A stretch of 64,000 nt of DNA, taken from assembly GCF_043641665.1 (NCBI RefSeq), contig NC_092184.1, positions 21,775,108 to 21,839,107 on the forward strand, written 5' to 3'. Shown here piece after piece: positions 1 to 23,187 of the stretch (position 1 is its first letter; each line of letters begins with the position of its first letter). A program made the position numbers and the translations under genes. The notes below the pieces were generated by a model. It did not search any database. It saw only the letters and a list, made by a program, of their open reading frames with translations, and was not told the DNA's origin. Source of the stretch: Enoplosus armatus (taxonomy: Eukaryota; Chordata; Actinopteri; Centrarchiformes; Enoplosidae).

Positions 1-740
1 AGTGTGCAGATTTATGACTGTAAAGCAGGTAGTTGTGGAAATAAAGTAGAAATGCAACAGAAAATCTCCCCATTGCCAAGCGGGGTAAAAAAGTTTACAA
101 GAACCTGTTTGGAAGGTGTCATCATGTCTGTTCGCTAGTTGAGCCAGTCACACCGTACTCTTCAGGGGCATTTATATTCCATCCAGATGTAGCACGTCTG
201 GCAGTTGCTTACAACATTAATTATTCACTCCCCGTCGCAATAATTTGCTTCCCAGTGAGACGACAATTACTTTGCCCCTGACCGGCCGCATTTTAAAAAG
301 AGCGTTTTCTCTCGTGTGAGTTTGATATTGTATCTGTGCGTTTGGAGGTAGGTGGTTAATCGTGTCATAGCAGGGAGTGTTTATTGTCTAGTGAAGAGGG
401 CATAATGCACCTCCCAAGGGTACGCCAAAGAACGTTGCTGAATAAAAGAATTGCTCTGAACGCCAGACAGGAAAGCTTCATTAGGTTTGATAAATCATCA
501 CTGAAGCCATCTCGCAAGTGGGAGATTTTATGCAGCAGGCATCATAAGATCCCATCTGCATTGAGAGTGGTTTTGAGATTCTGAGTGTTTTCACTTTTAA
601 ATACAGCGAACATTAAGGAACCATTTCAAAAAACATCTCTAAAAATTATTTCCGCGGTACATTTAAACAGCGGTTCTGAGAGGTACATTGTATGAACAAC
701 AACCCTTGTGTTCTTCATTTGCATGTATTTTTTTTTTTAG
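1..740 (+). other. Upstream intron of the beta-galactosidase-like gene (partial)
   Basis: No exon is visible here. The segment ends in a long T-rich tract and the AG acceptor at 739-740, so it is read as the intron that precedes the first visible exon. The 66-codon open frame at 384-584 has no recognisable family signature and lies inside this intron. Confidence 0.6.
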
Positions 741-887
741 CCTTTGAAGTCAGAGAGGCCGGTGAACATGGAGAATCTCCCTGTCAACAATAACAATGGT
801 CAGTCTTACGGCTACACACTGTATGAGACCACCATCACCAGTGAAGGAACCCTGAACTCAAGGAACAGCGTCAGAGACAGAGCTCTG
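741..887 (+). CDS. glb1l2: glb1l2-like exon 1 of 7 visible
   Basis: 49 codons, phase 0 at both ends. The acceptor follows a run of T residues and ends in AG at 739-740. The donor is GTAAAG at 888. It encodes the [16 protein letters not shown] segment that in GLB1L2 follows the catalytic domain, then [12 protein letters not shown], the start of the C-terminal beta-domain. Confidence 0.85.
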
Positions 888-3800
888 GTAAAGACAGGAG
901 GACGGACACCGACATAATGCATCAGCAGTCACACAGTTACACTTTTCTTTGTGAGAACATTTCGAAAGCTGTAATCCGCTTGTTAGAAATCACACCTTCT
1001 GATCAGTGTACTTGTGGAGCACAATTAACAAGCTCAGGCTGCGACCAGTTGCTCTGGTAATTATGTCAAAAAGTTATGGGAGCCTGTAGTTCTCAAAAGT
1101 TGACGTCCATAACCTTCAATGAAAGGCTGAATAACGTAACGTGAAGACAAATATATTAATGCTTCATGCTATTTCCATTTCATTTTTCTTCCCAGGTTTT
1201 TGTGGACAAACATTTTGTTGGTGTTCTGGATTATAAGACGCACGAACTTGCACTCCCTGATGGGAAGGTACCTTGTGTGTGTGTTTTGGTTCTTCTGTAT
1301 GTAGTTTAGACCAAGTCCGCTGTTAGCTACTTTCAAAAGGATAAAGTTGTTAATATTTAACAACATGCAGCATGTGAAAGCTTCAGGGGATGCTGATGGA
1401 TGTTTTTGGCAGCGAGGTCCCAGTATTAAGCCAACAGCAAACCTTCAAACAACTGTTTATCTTAACAAATCTGTATATTCAACTACAACCTTACAGAAAA
1501 GTGCAGGCTCAGATCAGCCTTGATCAATTACTAAAACCAGACCAGCTGAAAGGAATGTTTGCCTCTTTTGTTTTCTGTAAATTCTTTGCATTGAGGAATA
1601 CTGCCGTGTTTCAGTAATGCCTCTCATGTTTTATGTATTTTTCCTCTGAAGGGAAAAAGAACTCTGAGTTTACTGGTGGATAACTGCGGAAGAGTGAATT
1701 ATGGAAAAACCCTGGATGAGCAGCGCAAAGGTACACATTGTATACTGATGGCTTTGTAGATGTTCAGGTCTTGCTGAATGATCTTTTCCGTGAGAGGCCT
1801 CGAAAGAAACGAATTAACAGTGTCTTAAGATGCATAAGAAAACTTAAAGCAGCTTTGACTCACCTTTCAGGACTTGTTGGAGATATCGAGTTAAACAAGC
1901 GCGTCCTCAGAGACTTCATTATTCATAGTCTGGATATGAAGCCGGGCTTTGTAAACAGGTTTGTGTCTTTCAATTATGATCCAGTTTCCTTCCATGTTTG
2001 TGTTTATCTGTCGTTACACCTGCCTGCTCCTGATTCAAGCCATCTGATTATCTCTCTGCTTAACAAAATTACAATGGGAACATGGTGATAAAATGCAGAA
2101 ATCAAAGCACAGCCTTCCAGTTCAACGTCTCATGTTAAACATCTTAAATTATAAGCTGCACATTAGGTAGATTACAGGGCTGGAGTCAGTTAAGATCTGT
2201 ACTGTTGTCAGTGTTCAAGAGGCCCAACATGATGGAGAACCTTTTACCTTTTTGTCAATAAAATTAAAGTGAGCAGATCAATCTAGTAACTACTTGCAGC
2301 ATAAGGTCTTCATAATTCTAGCAGAATTCAAACATAGGCAAAGCATAAAGGAAAAATGTAAGGTCCAGGTGGATACAATGATGAAAACACCACATGTAAC
2401 CGGGAGGTACAAATACACGTCTTTGTAAGTTGAATTTCAGTGAGCAACATGCGTCTGACAGCTTAAATGTGGGATTTCAAAGTAATTAACATTTCCAAGG
2501 GCTCAAACCACCAGTACACACATTCCAGATGTGTTTCTGCATCAACGAAGAAGAACAGTAATTGAATGTTGAAACACACCAACATGGATAAACCTTTAAC
2601 AGGATAGTTAATTAATGCTACAGTATATTTACCAAAGAATTGACAAGATCATTGAATCAACACAGAGACACTGGATCAATACAACTGTACATTGAAACAC
2701 TGCATTCACAGCCAGTACACACAAATGCATCACTAACTAACAAGCACAGGACATACTGCTGTGCAATGGATAAAGGTAAAACAGTCTGAGTGATTTATAT
2801 TAAGACAAGTTCAGATTTGTTGAGTGCCAAGGGCTGTCTTAACTGTTAAACATGGTGGGGGACCTTTTAATGTGGCACAAATCCCATAATAGTCATTAGG
2901 TCTGATAATTTCTCTACAACAGCCAAGCATTATAAGGTGATTTTGCAGTTCACCCCAAGGTGCAAATGCATTTCCCTCATGATGTTTCCATATTACAAGA
3001 TTATAATGCCTTCCTTTACATTACTAATAGCATGTAAGATTACTGTCATTAACACCAGGTTGAAGTCAAACATCTTTCACAACCCTTCCCAATCACAAAA
3101 TCTTTGTTGATATTCATCATTTCTAGGTGTTTCCTTATATTGATTACGATCTGTTTGCAAGTCATATTTGTTGCACAGATAGTAAACATCAGGGTCGGTA
3201 GGATTAGCTGTCCTTATTGTTTGTTTAAAGGTTTATATTTCGACTTAGTCGCCAATCTAGATATGTTTTCAATCCTCCTTTGTGTCTTTTGTGCTGAGAA
3301 ATTGCAATTTCTTTACCTCAGCACCATCCTGAAAATGTCAAGGCCTGAAGCGTTGTATGAATGAACCCTAAAAATGCATAACCGAGGAAGGAATTTCAGT
3401 CTTATATCATGGCAACCTTTTGAATTTACTTTGAGGCAAAATATAACCTACTGTACAGCCAAAACTAAATGATTCTGAATATTTCCCCTGGCTTCCATGT
3501 CCAAACTTTCACTTACTGTATAAATACGAATGACATGATAAACTGTATACTGCTGGCTGGCCACCTAAAAGTCAAGACTTTGGATTCTTTTGATAAAAAT
3601 TGCAGCACAATGTATCTAAAAAATACATTACAAAGCCGAGATTTGTGCTTTCATGTCGTGAAACATACAGTAGAAAAGTGTCATGTGTAATGGGTATTTG
3701 GGTATATTGTATTCTCCGTTTACAGACTTGAGAGTTCAGGCCACTGGATGTCTATGCGTCAGCGGCCCTCCTTCCCTGGTTTTTTCCAGGCCAGACTCTA

Positions 3801-6243
3801 CGTGAACAGCTTTCCTAAAGACACCTTCATCAAACTCCCTGTGAGTAGGACAGCCAGGTCAATCCAGCACAGCAGCACTACAAACAACAGACTCACAAAC
3901 TGACATCAAGTTTATACAGTGCATCTTTGACAAAATCTTAGCACAAATTGGAACAATAAACGTGTATTTGTTACAGGGCGGTATTATTGAATAGCATTAC
4001 AGTGTATTGACTGTTGATTTTACCCCCCAATGGAAATGAAAGTTTAAAAAGATCAAGTTAAGTTCATGAAATCTACATGAACGTCAGGTTTTACTTCCTC
4101 TACATTTAACTGAAAACAAGCTGTCTATACTTTCGTAGATTAGTATTCATTAACATACTTCCAAGCTCTGTATAGTATACTGCATATTGTTTTGGTAAGC
4201 TATTTTTACCTGAGCTTTAGACAGACATCTTTGGTAGAGTAGGACTGATATTTATTCAGACAGTTCTGCTCCAGGAAGCTGTCTCCACCACGCTGACAAT
4301 CAACATGGGAATCTCTCCTTTGCAGATCCGATAGGGATTTATTATATACAATTAGCTTACACTATTACTAGTTACCATACCTCCTTCAGAAAAACTGAAA
4401 TATGGTCATTGTTTTGACTGAAGCAGTCTTTATTTCATGCTTAATAAAACATCTGTAAATTATTATTTTTTCTTTTTTAAAAGTCCCCTGAGCAAGAGCT
4501 GTTTGTGCAGTTTCATTGAGTGCTCACTTATAATTAATTGAAGATATGTACTCAATAATATTTATTTAATTTACTCCAGTAGTGAGAACAGAGAACATCT
4601 TAAAAGGCTCTTTACAGAAAAATGTTCTGCTGATGATCCACTTTTTATGCAATTCTACATAACGTTTATTGATTGAATAAGTCAAGTGCCTCTTGACCAA
4701 TCATTTCCCTCCTGTTAATACTGCATATTTCTCATGGGCGATTTTTTTTTTTTAAGCTTATAACTTTCCCACAGTTTTCCAGTGCTGAGGCTCACAGTGA
4801 AGTGGATGTAGGGAAGCTATAATTAACAACAACCCAGGATGTATTAAGAAAAAGATGCAAATTATATTATGATGCATGTTTCTTCTTTTAACCCATCAGC
4901 ATTGAATTGGTTGAACCTGCCTGTTGTCTTGGTGAACAGTTACTGGTTGTGTTCACAGGGCTGGAGCAAAGGTGTAGTATTTATTAACGGCAAGAATCTG
5001 GGACGCTACTGGTCCATCGGGCCTCAGCAAACTCTCTATGTCCCAGGACCCTGGCTTCACAGGGGGGACAACCAGGTACAGAACCTTCTGTCTTATCAAT
5101 ATCTGGAGATACTATCTAAGTTACTTTAGCACATTTTAGCATTGATGATTTAATCTCAGCATTGTTAGTGATGTAAAGCTCTGTACAGGAACACCTTTCA
5201 CTAAGGGTGTCTTCAGTCCTGTATGTTTGTTATATAACACATTATAGTGATATATAGGTGACAGTTTCTGCATGCTCATATATTCCAACATTTCAAAGTT
5301 TTTTGCAAAACATTTTGTAACGCCAATTTCATCCAATCTTGGCGAAAGTTGGAACATGACATGTTTGGATCGCCATGAAAAATGGTTTCCAAATTCCTCC
5401 GGATGTCTTTGAAATAGAAAGCTAGTAGTTTAATCAATCACTTGTTTTGTCTTCAAAATGCTCATCACTGTTTCCCAGAGCCTAAGGATGACATCTTCAA
5501 ATGTCTTGTCCAAAACCCCCCAAAACATTTATTTATGATATAAAAGCAAAGCATCATATCGTCAGTAGAAGCTTGTACAAGCAAATGTGTAGCATTTTTG
5601 TTTGATAAAACACTCAAACTATTAACCAATTATCATATATTTCAATTCTGCATGTAATTATGTTTCAGCTGTGAGCGAATTCTCCAAAATTGGATGACAG
5701 TTGGCCTACAGGTGACACTAGTAACATGACTAACGAAAATGGCCTTACCTCAGTGGTCATAAGTCTGATTTCATCTGTGTTCAATCCATTTATAATCACC
5801 CACGCTTCAATGTCTATCACTGTGTATTGTGATGTGGCTCCAGATGCAAATGAAAAACCTTGAAATGGCTCATATAAAGGGCCGTGCATCCATGGCAGAT
5901 GATTTCATGTGATTTCTGAGTACAGTCCTGAGTTCCTTCAGTCATGTGCTCCTCGCCTCCACTGATTCGGAAAAGTTACAGTATACAGCTACTGTATAGC
6001 TATATTCATCACCTCTGTGTTTCTCCTTCTTGCCTTTCCCAACTTTTCTTTTCTGGATGTGTGCATATATATATTAGCGCACAACCACCCACTCTTATTG
6101 TCCTTTCATGACCTCGGCTAAACTGGTATTTTTTCTTTTTTTTTTCTTTATTACAGGTCATAGTGTTTGAAGAGCTGGAAACAGATGGTAAGATCCAGTT
6201 CGCCAGCAGCCCTGATTATGGCATGACTGTTGATGTCCAGTGA
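741..6243 (+). CDS. glb1l2: Beta-galactosidase-1-like protein, GLB1L2-type (3' part of gene, seven exons)
   Basis: The coding segments are 741-887, 1196-1267, 1652-1730, 1871-1958, 3726-3840, 4959-5075 and 6157-6243. They join in one frame (705 bases, 234 residues plus TGA), and all borders are GT-AG. The product matches the C-terminal half of the GLB1L2/GLB1L3 branch of glycoside hydrolase family 35 proteins. Landmarks are MENLPVN and NGQSYGY near the start, DYKT in the second exon, and [14 protein letters not shown] with [12 protein letters not shown] in the sixth. This region is the beta-sandwich, galactose-binding-like part. The catalytic barrel with its two glutamates would be encoded left of the window, so activity cannot be judged. 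Family members are secreted or lysosomal-type proteins; the substrate of GLB1L2 is poorly known. Motifs resemble GLB1L2 more than GLB1L3, by memory of the human proteins. The neighbouring convergent b3gat1 supports the assignment. Gene-level confidence is high, paralogue name moderate. Confidence 0.85.
1196..1267 (+). CDS. glb1l2: glb1l2-like exon 2 of 7 visible
   Basis: 24 codons, phase 0. The acceptor is TTCTTCCCAG and the donor GTACCT. It encodes [20 protein letters not shown] and the residues that follow. The DYKT motif is shared with GLB1L2 and, as I recall them, not with GLB1L3, which is part of the reason for the paralogue call. Confidence 0.85.
1652..1730 (+). CDS. glb1l2: glb1l2-like exon 3 of 7 visible
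   Basis: 79 bases, entering in phase 0 and leaving with one base. The acceptor is CCTCTGAAG and the donor GTACAC. It encodes a beta-strand segment with [12 protein letters not shown] and DEQRKG, a conserved block of the family (LVEN.GRVNYG in relatives). Asp and Cys in place of Glu and a basic residue is a mild substitution. Confidence 0.85.
1871..1958 (+). CDS. glb1l2: glb1l2-like exon 4 of 7 visible
   Basis: 88 bases. The acceptor is CACCTTTCAG and the donor GTTTGT after AAC AG; the split Arg codon is completed by the next exon. It encodes [20 protein letters not shown] and [10 protein letters not shown], matching the family block that ends in SLDMK..F..R. Confidence 0.85.
1959..3725 (+). 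other. Intron between visible exons 4 and 5 of glb1l2-like gene
   Basis: AT-rich intronic sequence of 1.77 kb with GT and AG ends. I see no exon, transposon terminus or tandem array in it. The open frames at 3104-3364 and 3469-3690 look like chance frames. Confidence 0.7.
3726..3840 (+). CDS. glb1l2: glb1l2-like exon 5 of 7 visible
   Basis: 115 bases ending in phase 0. The acceptor is GTTTACAG and the donor the consensus GTGAGT. It encodes a diverged linker ([20 protein letters not shown]) and then a conserved strand with [22 protein letters not shown] is a family hallmark just before the GW..GVVFING block. Confidence 0.85.
3841..4958 (+). other. Intron between visible exons 5 and 6 of glb1l2-like gene
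   Basis: Intronic, AT-rich, starting GTGAGT and ending GTTCACAG. I see no further feature. The in-frame ATG at 4869 is intronic, so the open frame running into the next exon should not be taken as an alternative start. Confidence 0.7.
4959..5075 (+). CDS. glb1l2: glb1l2-like exon 6 of 7 visible
   Basis: 39 codons, phase 0. This is the best conserved exon of the visible part: [18 protein letters not shown], then [13 protein letters not shown] and HRGDNQ. The F.NG.NLGRYW motif is characteristic of eukaryotic family-35 beta-galactosidases and of GLB1-like proteins. The donor is GTACAG. Confidence 0.92.
5076..6156 (+). other. Last intron of glb1l2-like gene
   Basis: Intron of 1.08 kb ending in a long T-rich tract and TTACAG. 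No other feature recognised. Confidence 0.7.
6157..6243 (+). CDS. glb1l2: glb1l2-like terminal coding exon
   Basis: 28 codons plus TGA at 6241-6243. It encodes [20 protein letters not shown] and a short tail ending TVDVQ. V.VFE closes the beta-domain in family members; the tail after it is variable, as expected. Confidence 0.88.
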   Translation, partial: VIVFEELETDGKIQFASSPDYGMTVDVQ

Positions 6244-6650
6244 GGACAGGAGGTGAGAGGGGAGCGTAGATGAGGAGAGGAGGACGATGGGAGAGTAGCT
6301 GGGGGAGGACACGACTGAGGCGATTGCCGTGGGCTTCGTCTTCTCAGGCACCGATGCCCGGCCGCGACCAGCAGCACTCAAAAGTGACACACGTCAGCGA
6401 ACATGACATTTTGTGTCCTATCAGAAAACCCCAATACAGCAGACTAGTTTTTCATCGAGTGACTGTATTTATAACATTCTGTTGAATCCTTTTCATTCAA
6501 TTTAGCAACAGTGTCATTAACCTGCACTCAGACCAAGGGACTGTGACAGAGAACGATCTTGATTATAATTAAGTGTCTCACAGTCTACATTTATAAATTA
6601 CAGGCTGTTCAAAAAGAACTGTGAATAAAGGTTGGTTTGACCTCTGTGTC
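6244..6650 (+). other. glb1l2: Probable 3' UTR of glb1l2-like gene
   Basis: Sequence after the stop codon up to just beyond the first canonical AATAAA on the plus strand (6624-6629), followed by a GT-rich stretch. That gives a 3' UTR of about 400 bases. Open frames here on either strand are incidental. The exact cleavage site is inferred. Confidence 0.6.
6624..6629 (+). other. Polyadenylation signal AATAAA (glb1l2-like)
   Basis: First canonical hexamer downstream of the stop codon. A T/G-rich element (GGTTGGTTTG) follows within 20 bases, as expected for a cleavage site. Confidence 0.6.
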
Positions 6651-9600
6651 AGTAGCTAAGGCCAAGTAAGCCTATGAACTGCTTTATTTATCCTGCACAC
6701 CGAGAGCCTGTTTGATATAATACTGCTTGCTTTTCAAATTTACCTTCTTATGATATGCTGTGAGCTCCTGCAGAGAAGTCAAGATGACAAGCTGTGTTTG
6801 AAGAACGTTCTTTTTGAAAACTCATGTGGTGCCAGCCAGCCTGGATACCATCACAATTATTTTCTTTAAAGATTGATGCAACAGTGAAGCTGTGCTGTCA
6901 CATTTGAAGTGTAAGCACTGTGTTTTAACCAAATGGCATTGTACAAGCTAATATGGAAAGGTAATCTAAGTAGTCAGGTGCTGATATCGTGGAGCTGGTT
7001 GCACCAGCTGTGCAAGTAAGTTCAAACTTGGCCTTAGTGTTTGCTTGGTGGTGATTTACGCATCACTAAATTAAAACGGTTTTCACCACAGAGTAGTTCA
7101 CACAGAGAAATTAGCTGTTAAATTTTGATATGTAGCTCATCGAACAACCAAACATTAGCAAGCTAACACATTTAAAGCATAAAGAGGGAATGGAATATGG
7201 TGGATAGTCTGATGAAATGCTGGTTAATGTAACCTGGTAAGATTTGAAGTGACATTTCACATAAATTTCAACACTTCACACCAATGTTAGACTAAATGAC
7301 GTTGGTCTAATAAATTAAAATGAGGTATAATTGGATGTTTCCTACTCATTTTAAAATAATAAGTCTAAGTCAGTTTTTCATGTCTTCACTAGATAGTCCT
7401 TAATGGTGCAACCTGACATAGCTAGTAAACTAAGTAGTTTGAAACTAGCTAGTCATTACTAATGCTCATAAATGTAGTAGTGGTTGCAATGGTTTGTGGA
7501 CATTTCATATAGTGGTGAAATGTAGCGCAAAGCAATCGGTATGCCTTTGAGCATGAGCACGGTGCCTCCTCACACATGCCCACAGGCCAAATGTGTGAGT
7601 TCGCAGGATAGAAACACACGTTGTACAACACACAGTGAAGAGACAGACACAATACTCCAGCACAGGTGAGGTTCTTCTCAGTTATTTATTTCTCTTGATT
7701 CAACTAACATCTTTCTCTGAGACAGAATTGCTGTGGCAAATAAACAACCTTAAGAGTCACATGCATAAAATGTGAATCACATGAGGCTGGAAGATGACAG
7801 TGGAGATGAGGAAAAGGTAGGACTTGTGTATTGTGCCTTAGAGAAGCCCTCAGAGGGCAATGCTCATTAACTGACATTAAATATTGAATAATCTGTACTG
7901 CTTAAGTTGATGTATAGGTAGGTTGGCTCTAACAGACTAATTCTTTGTGAGTATTAGATATTGCTTTATACGTCATCTGTTGGAGTCAGCGAAAATTTCA
8001 AATTAGATGTCGGACAAAGTTGTAACAACATCGCTTTGGAGATGAAGCCCTTTGAATTGCTCTGCTGCTTCCGGACACATCACAGAATCGTATATAACCA
8101 ATGCGACCACATGCTAACATGTACACCACATGACGTTTGTTTACCTGCATCTTGCATCAACATTTAGAAGATGAGAGCGGGAATTTAGTTTCACTTGAAA
8201 AGTAAATGATACACAACATACTCAATTTCAGGAAAAAACTTGTTAGCACAAAATGAACAGGGCATGCTGCTTTTAGGATAGTGTTCTAATTAAGTCTTTC
8301 ACACATTGGCATTTTTCCAGTTTGGATTACAACTCTTTAGTTTCAGTGCTTAAAACATTTCAGGTGGATTCATTCATTTAGATTAAAAGCTGATAATAAC
8401 CACTCAAGTAGAATTTAGATCAACAGCAATGCTATACAGGAGATGGTGTGTGTGTGTGCGCCTACCTGTTGGTAGCACTAACCTATTATTGATCTATATG
8501 ATAATCCATATGTCCAGTACTCTGTATGTGCGCATGCTTTTTTTTAGAGAGAAATTACAGATTTAAGGGCAACCCCTGCAAGGATTCAATTGCACATCCA
8601 CACTCGAAATAAATACATAAATAAATATATTAAATTTGGTTTTTTAATAAATAACGGGAGGCAAGTTGAAGAATAGAACAAACCCAAAGATAGTCTGTGA
8701 TCTCCATGACCGATCCCTGTGCGGTGTAATATCATGCAGTCAATGAAAACAGCCAGTTTGATGAGAGATACAATACAGCCATTGTCTGAATGTGTATCTT
8801 ATCATATTCCAAGTGAAATATGTAATAACACGCTTTCTCCGGCTGATGAGCCCGAGAGGCTGTAATGTCTTTGTAAGTTTTCATACTGCAGCAGTGTATT
8901 TTGGGTTGTGTGTGTTGAAGGGGGGGGTGGGGGGTGGGGCGTGCAGAGATAATCTGGCAACAGTACAGAGGCTCAGTGTTTGAATTATCTCCAGCTACTT
9001 CTGCCGGGCAATGTTAGATAAGAGCCACCACTGTGTATTGCACTAGACGGATGATTTATCAAGTGGAGGAGAGATTCTATTATATGAGGTGTAGAATAAC
9101 TTTGTTACAGTGTTCATCCGCACAGCGTCATAGCTACTGATGTCTGTTGTTGGAGGTGCAGCGACTCCCTTCTGTGATCCAGTTAATGTACAACAGACGG
9201 ATACTAATACAAAAAAACAAAACAAAAACAACACGAGATACAGACATCAGTCCACAATACCGGAGATGGCGTGTCAACGTTGCTACCAAATCATTAGCAA
9301 AAATAAGATTTATTTTTGTTGTGCTTTTCTTTAGCCTGCTGTCAATTCAGAGTAGCATGTTTTCATCTCATTTCATAAGTGGAAGCCAAAGTTGTTTATA
9401 AAAAAACAAAATATTTGGGGCCATGTATAAGTGGTGAAGGTGGGTTGTATTAAAAGTCAGCAGATGTAGCCTGAGCATCTAAATGTACCTTTTTTGGGAA
9501 TTCTGTCTCCTTCACATCACAGTAAAGTGTCCTTTTTTGGAGAGAAGGAGGGACTGACAAGCGAGTAAAATCTAATGCTTTGACGGCGTTTCATCCTGCT

Positions 9601-10547
9601 CTGGTTTGTATTTGCACACAGCTGACCCTTGTTAAGTGGTGGCTTTGTGTACATGTGAGCGAGCATAGACAAGGGGAAATATGAACTCATTAAAATGACA
9701 CTGTTTCCCTGCAATGTCAAAAATGACACTTTACGTGAAAGCTTACATGATAATTTGGCCAGAATTTGTGAGTCTACCGTGTAGCTGATTTGAAGTTCTT
9801 GTCTATGTGTTATGAACGTGTCACAAAGTGGAGTTTCTATTATCAAATGAAACCAGTGATGTGCTATTACTCTTCCCATGTGTTGTGAACCGAGAGTGAG
9901 CCTGTGCCTTATAGTGTGTCATTGTGAGGAATTCACCGGGGGGAAAAGAGAAGAGACTTGGTTTTTTGTTGTTTTTTTTTTACATATAAATACAGTAATT
10001 ACAATGCTTTTGTCAAAATGTGTCCTCTGATTGTTCTCATTTTGAATTAGTATTTACACATGTTGCCACAAAGGAACACCATTTGTGTATTTTCTAAGTG
10101 CTAAGAAGAGTGTTAGGATTTTTGATGTTTACATTTACATTTCAGCTCCCAAGCACAACAAGGGGTACATTTCAAACAGCAGTCTCTCCTCAAGTGTACG
10201 GGCGGCTTAAATGTATGAGTTACAATGACACTATAAAATGAACAATGACAACCCAAGAGTAAATGTAGGTAAGAGTCAGTAGTATTGAACTAGCAAGTCA
10301 AGTGCTCGTAAAAACACCCAAACCAATTAAATTAAATTAAAGCAAACATTTCATAGTTATCAAAAGAACATTCCTTCCCTCGCTATGTTTGTGTTTGTTC
10401 AAAGGAAAATCCACATGAGACATATGTGTCCTTGGAGTCATGTTTTTATCCAGGCTGATGATGTAGGTCGTGTCCTTAAATCCAAGAGGAATCTCTCTCT
10501 TTTGTACCATGTGCAGACCCAGACAATATGTGTTTCCTTTCCTTAGT
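6651..10547. other. Intergenic region between the convergent gene ends
   Basis: No exon recognised. It contains an AT-rich patch with repeated AAATA units near 8610-8660, a short G-rich stretch at 8920-8939, and further minus-strand AATAAA hexamers (for example read from 9308-9313), so a longer b3gat1 3' UTR reaching into this region is possible. The 120-codon minus-strand frame at 9517-9879 shows no family signature. Confidence 0.5.
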
Positions 10548-10947
10548 TTTTTATTTTTATTTTGAGGTGAAGGATATTCTTTAACCTGCTTGTTTGGTTG
10601 AATCCGCTGGCTGTATGCTTTTCATATTGTGCTGTCTCTTTTGTTAGGTTGTCCTCAGCGGGCCGTTGTACCGTGAAGGTGCAGGTCACGTCTCTATCCG
10701 AGCCGAGACCCCGTGAGGCGTCCTTTATGTCGTCTCTTCTGCCGCCTCTTACTAATCTGTGCTTTAATATGATACATTTGTACTGTTTTAGTCCATATTT
10801 TAAAAATGTCAGATTCAGTCAAGAGGATTAAATCCCCATTCAAAAGGCCCCCATTTCCTCTTTTTTTCTGATGATTAAGACATGAGCGCTGGTTGCACTT
10901 CAAGAGACTCTGCCGTTTCCTTCCTGCGCAGGTCCAAGGCCAACCAC
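10548..10947 (-). other. b3gat1: Probable 3' UTR terminal exon of b3gat1
   Basis: On the minus strand a pyrimidine-rich acceptor (CCTTTCTCTTGCAG) ends just before 10947 and pairs with the consensus donor GTAAGT at 11276-11271, downstream of the stop codon. This predicts a wholly untranslated last exon. Its 3' limit is set by the nearest AATAAA hexamers and is uncertain. Confidence 0.5.
10550..10561 (-). other. Candidate polyadenylation signals for b3gat1
   Basis: Two minus-strand AATAAA hexamers lie here (plus-strand TTTATT at 10550-10555 and 10556-10561). They would end a terminal exon of roughly 400 bases starting at 10947. Hexamers further left are alternatives. Confidence 0.35.
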
Positions 10948-11276
10948 CTGCAAGAGAAAGGATTAAGATATGCTGAGAAAGAGCGCTAAGCCTTGTGATT
11001 TAAGTTAATTGAACCTGTTTATTTAATTGGTGACATTTAATAATGAACAACAGCTGCTGTAATTGTGCCTTAACAGAAAGCACATTAAAAAATGAATGTA
11101 CAGACGCGGTGTATTAGGCGATATTAAGAACACCTGCTCTTTTTGTAGTCTAACTTTGTGAGAGCATGTGAAAATGATCATGACACTTCCGTTTCCACTT
11201 CAGGAGGAAATTTGCTGATGGAGAAAAAAGGGTTCAGGTCTGTAATAGAAGGTCTTTCAAAATGTAATTTACTTAC
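10948..11276 (-). other. b3gat1: Probable intron in the b3gat1 3' UTR
   Basis: Starts GTAAGTAA and ends CTCTTGCAG on the minus strand, 329 bases. The stop codon lies 24 bases upstream of the junction, below the roughly 50-55 base limit for nonsense-mediated decay, so the spliced messenger would be stable. Both splice sites are close to consensus, but transcripts are needed to prove it. Confidence 0.5.
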
Positions 11277-11300
11277 CACGTTAAGTCTGAGGGGAAATGG

Positions 11301-23156
<11,856 letters not shown>

Positions 23157-23187
23157 CTCCAGGATTGGTTATTTGGCTCGGCATTAC

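Noticed and set aside
4869..5129. 86-codon frame spanning glb1l2-like exon 6 as a separate small gene
   Set aside because: The exon borders at 4959 and 5075 and frame agreement with neighbouring exons show it is an internal exon with intron read-through.
9517..9879. 120-codon minus-strand frame
   Set aside because: No recognisable motif, no start context or splice context, AT-rich intergenic location near the b3gat1 3' end.
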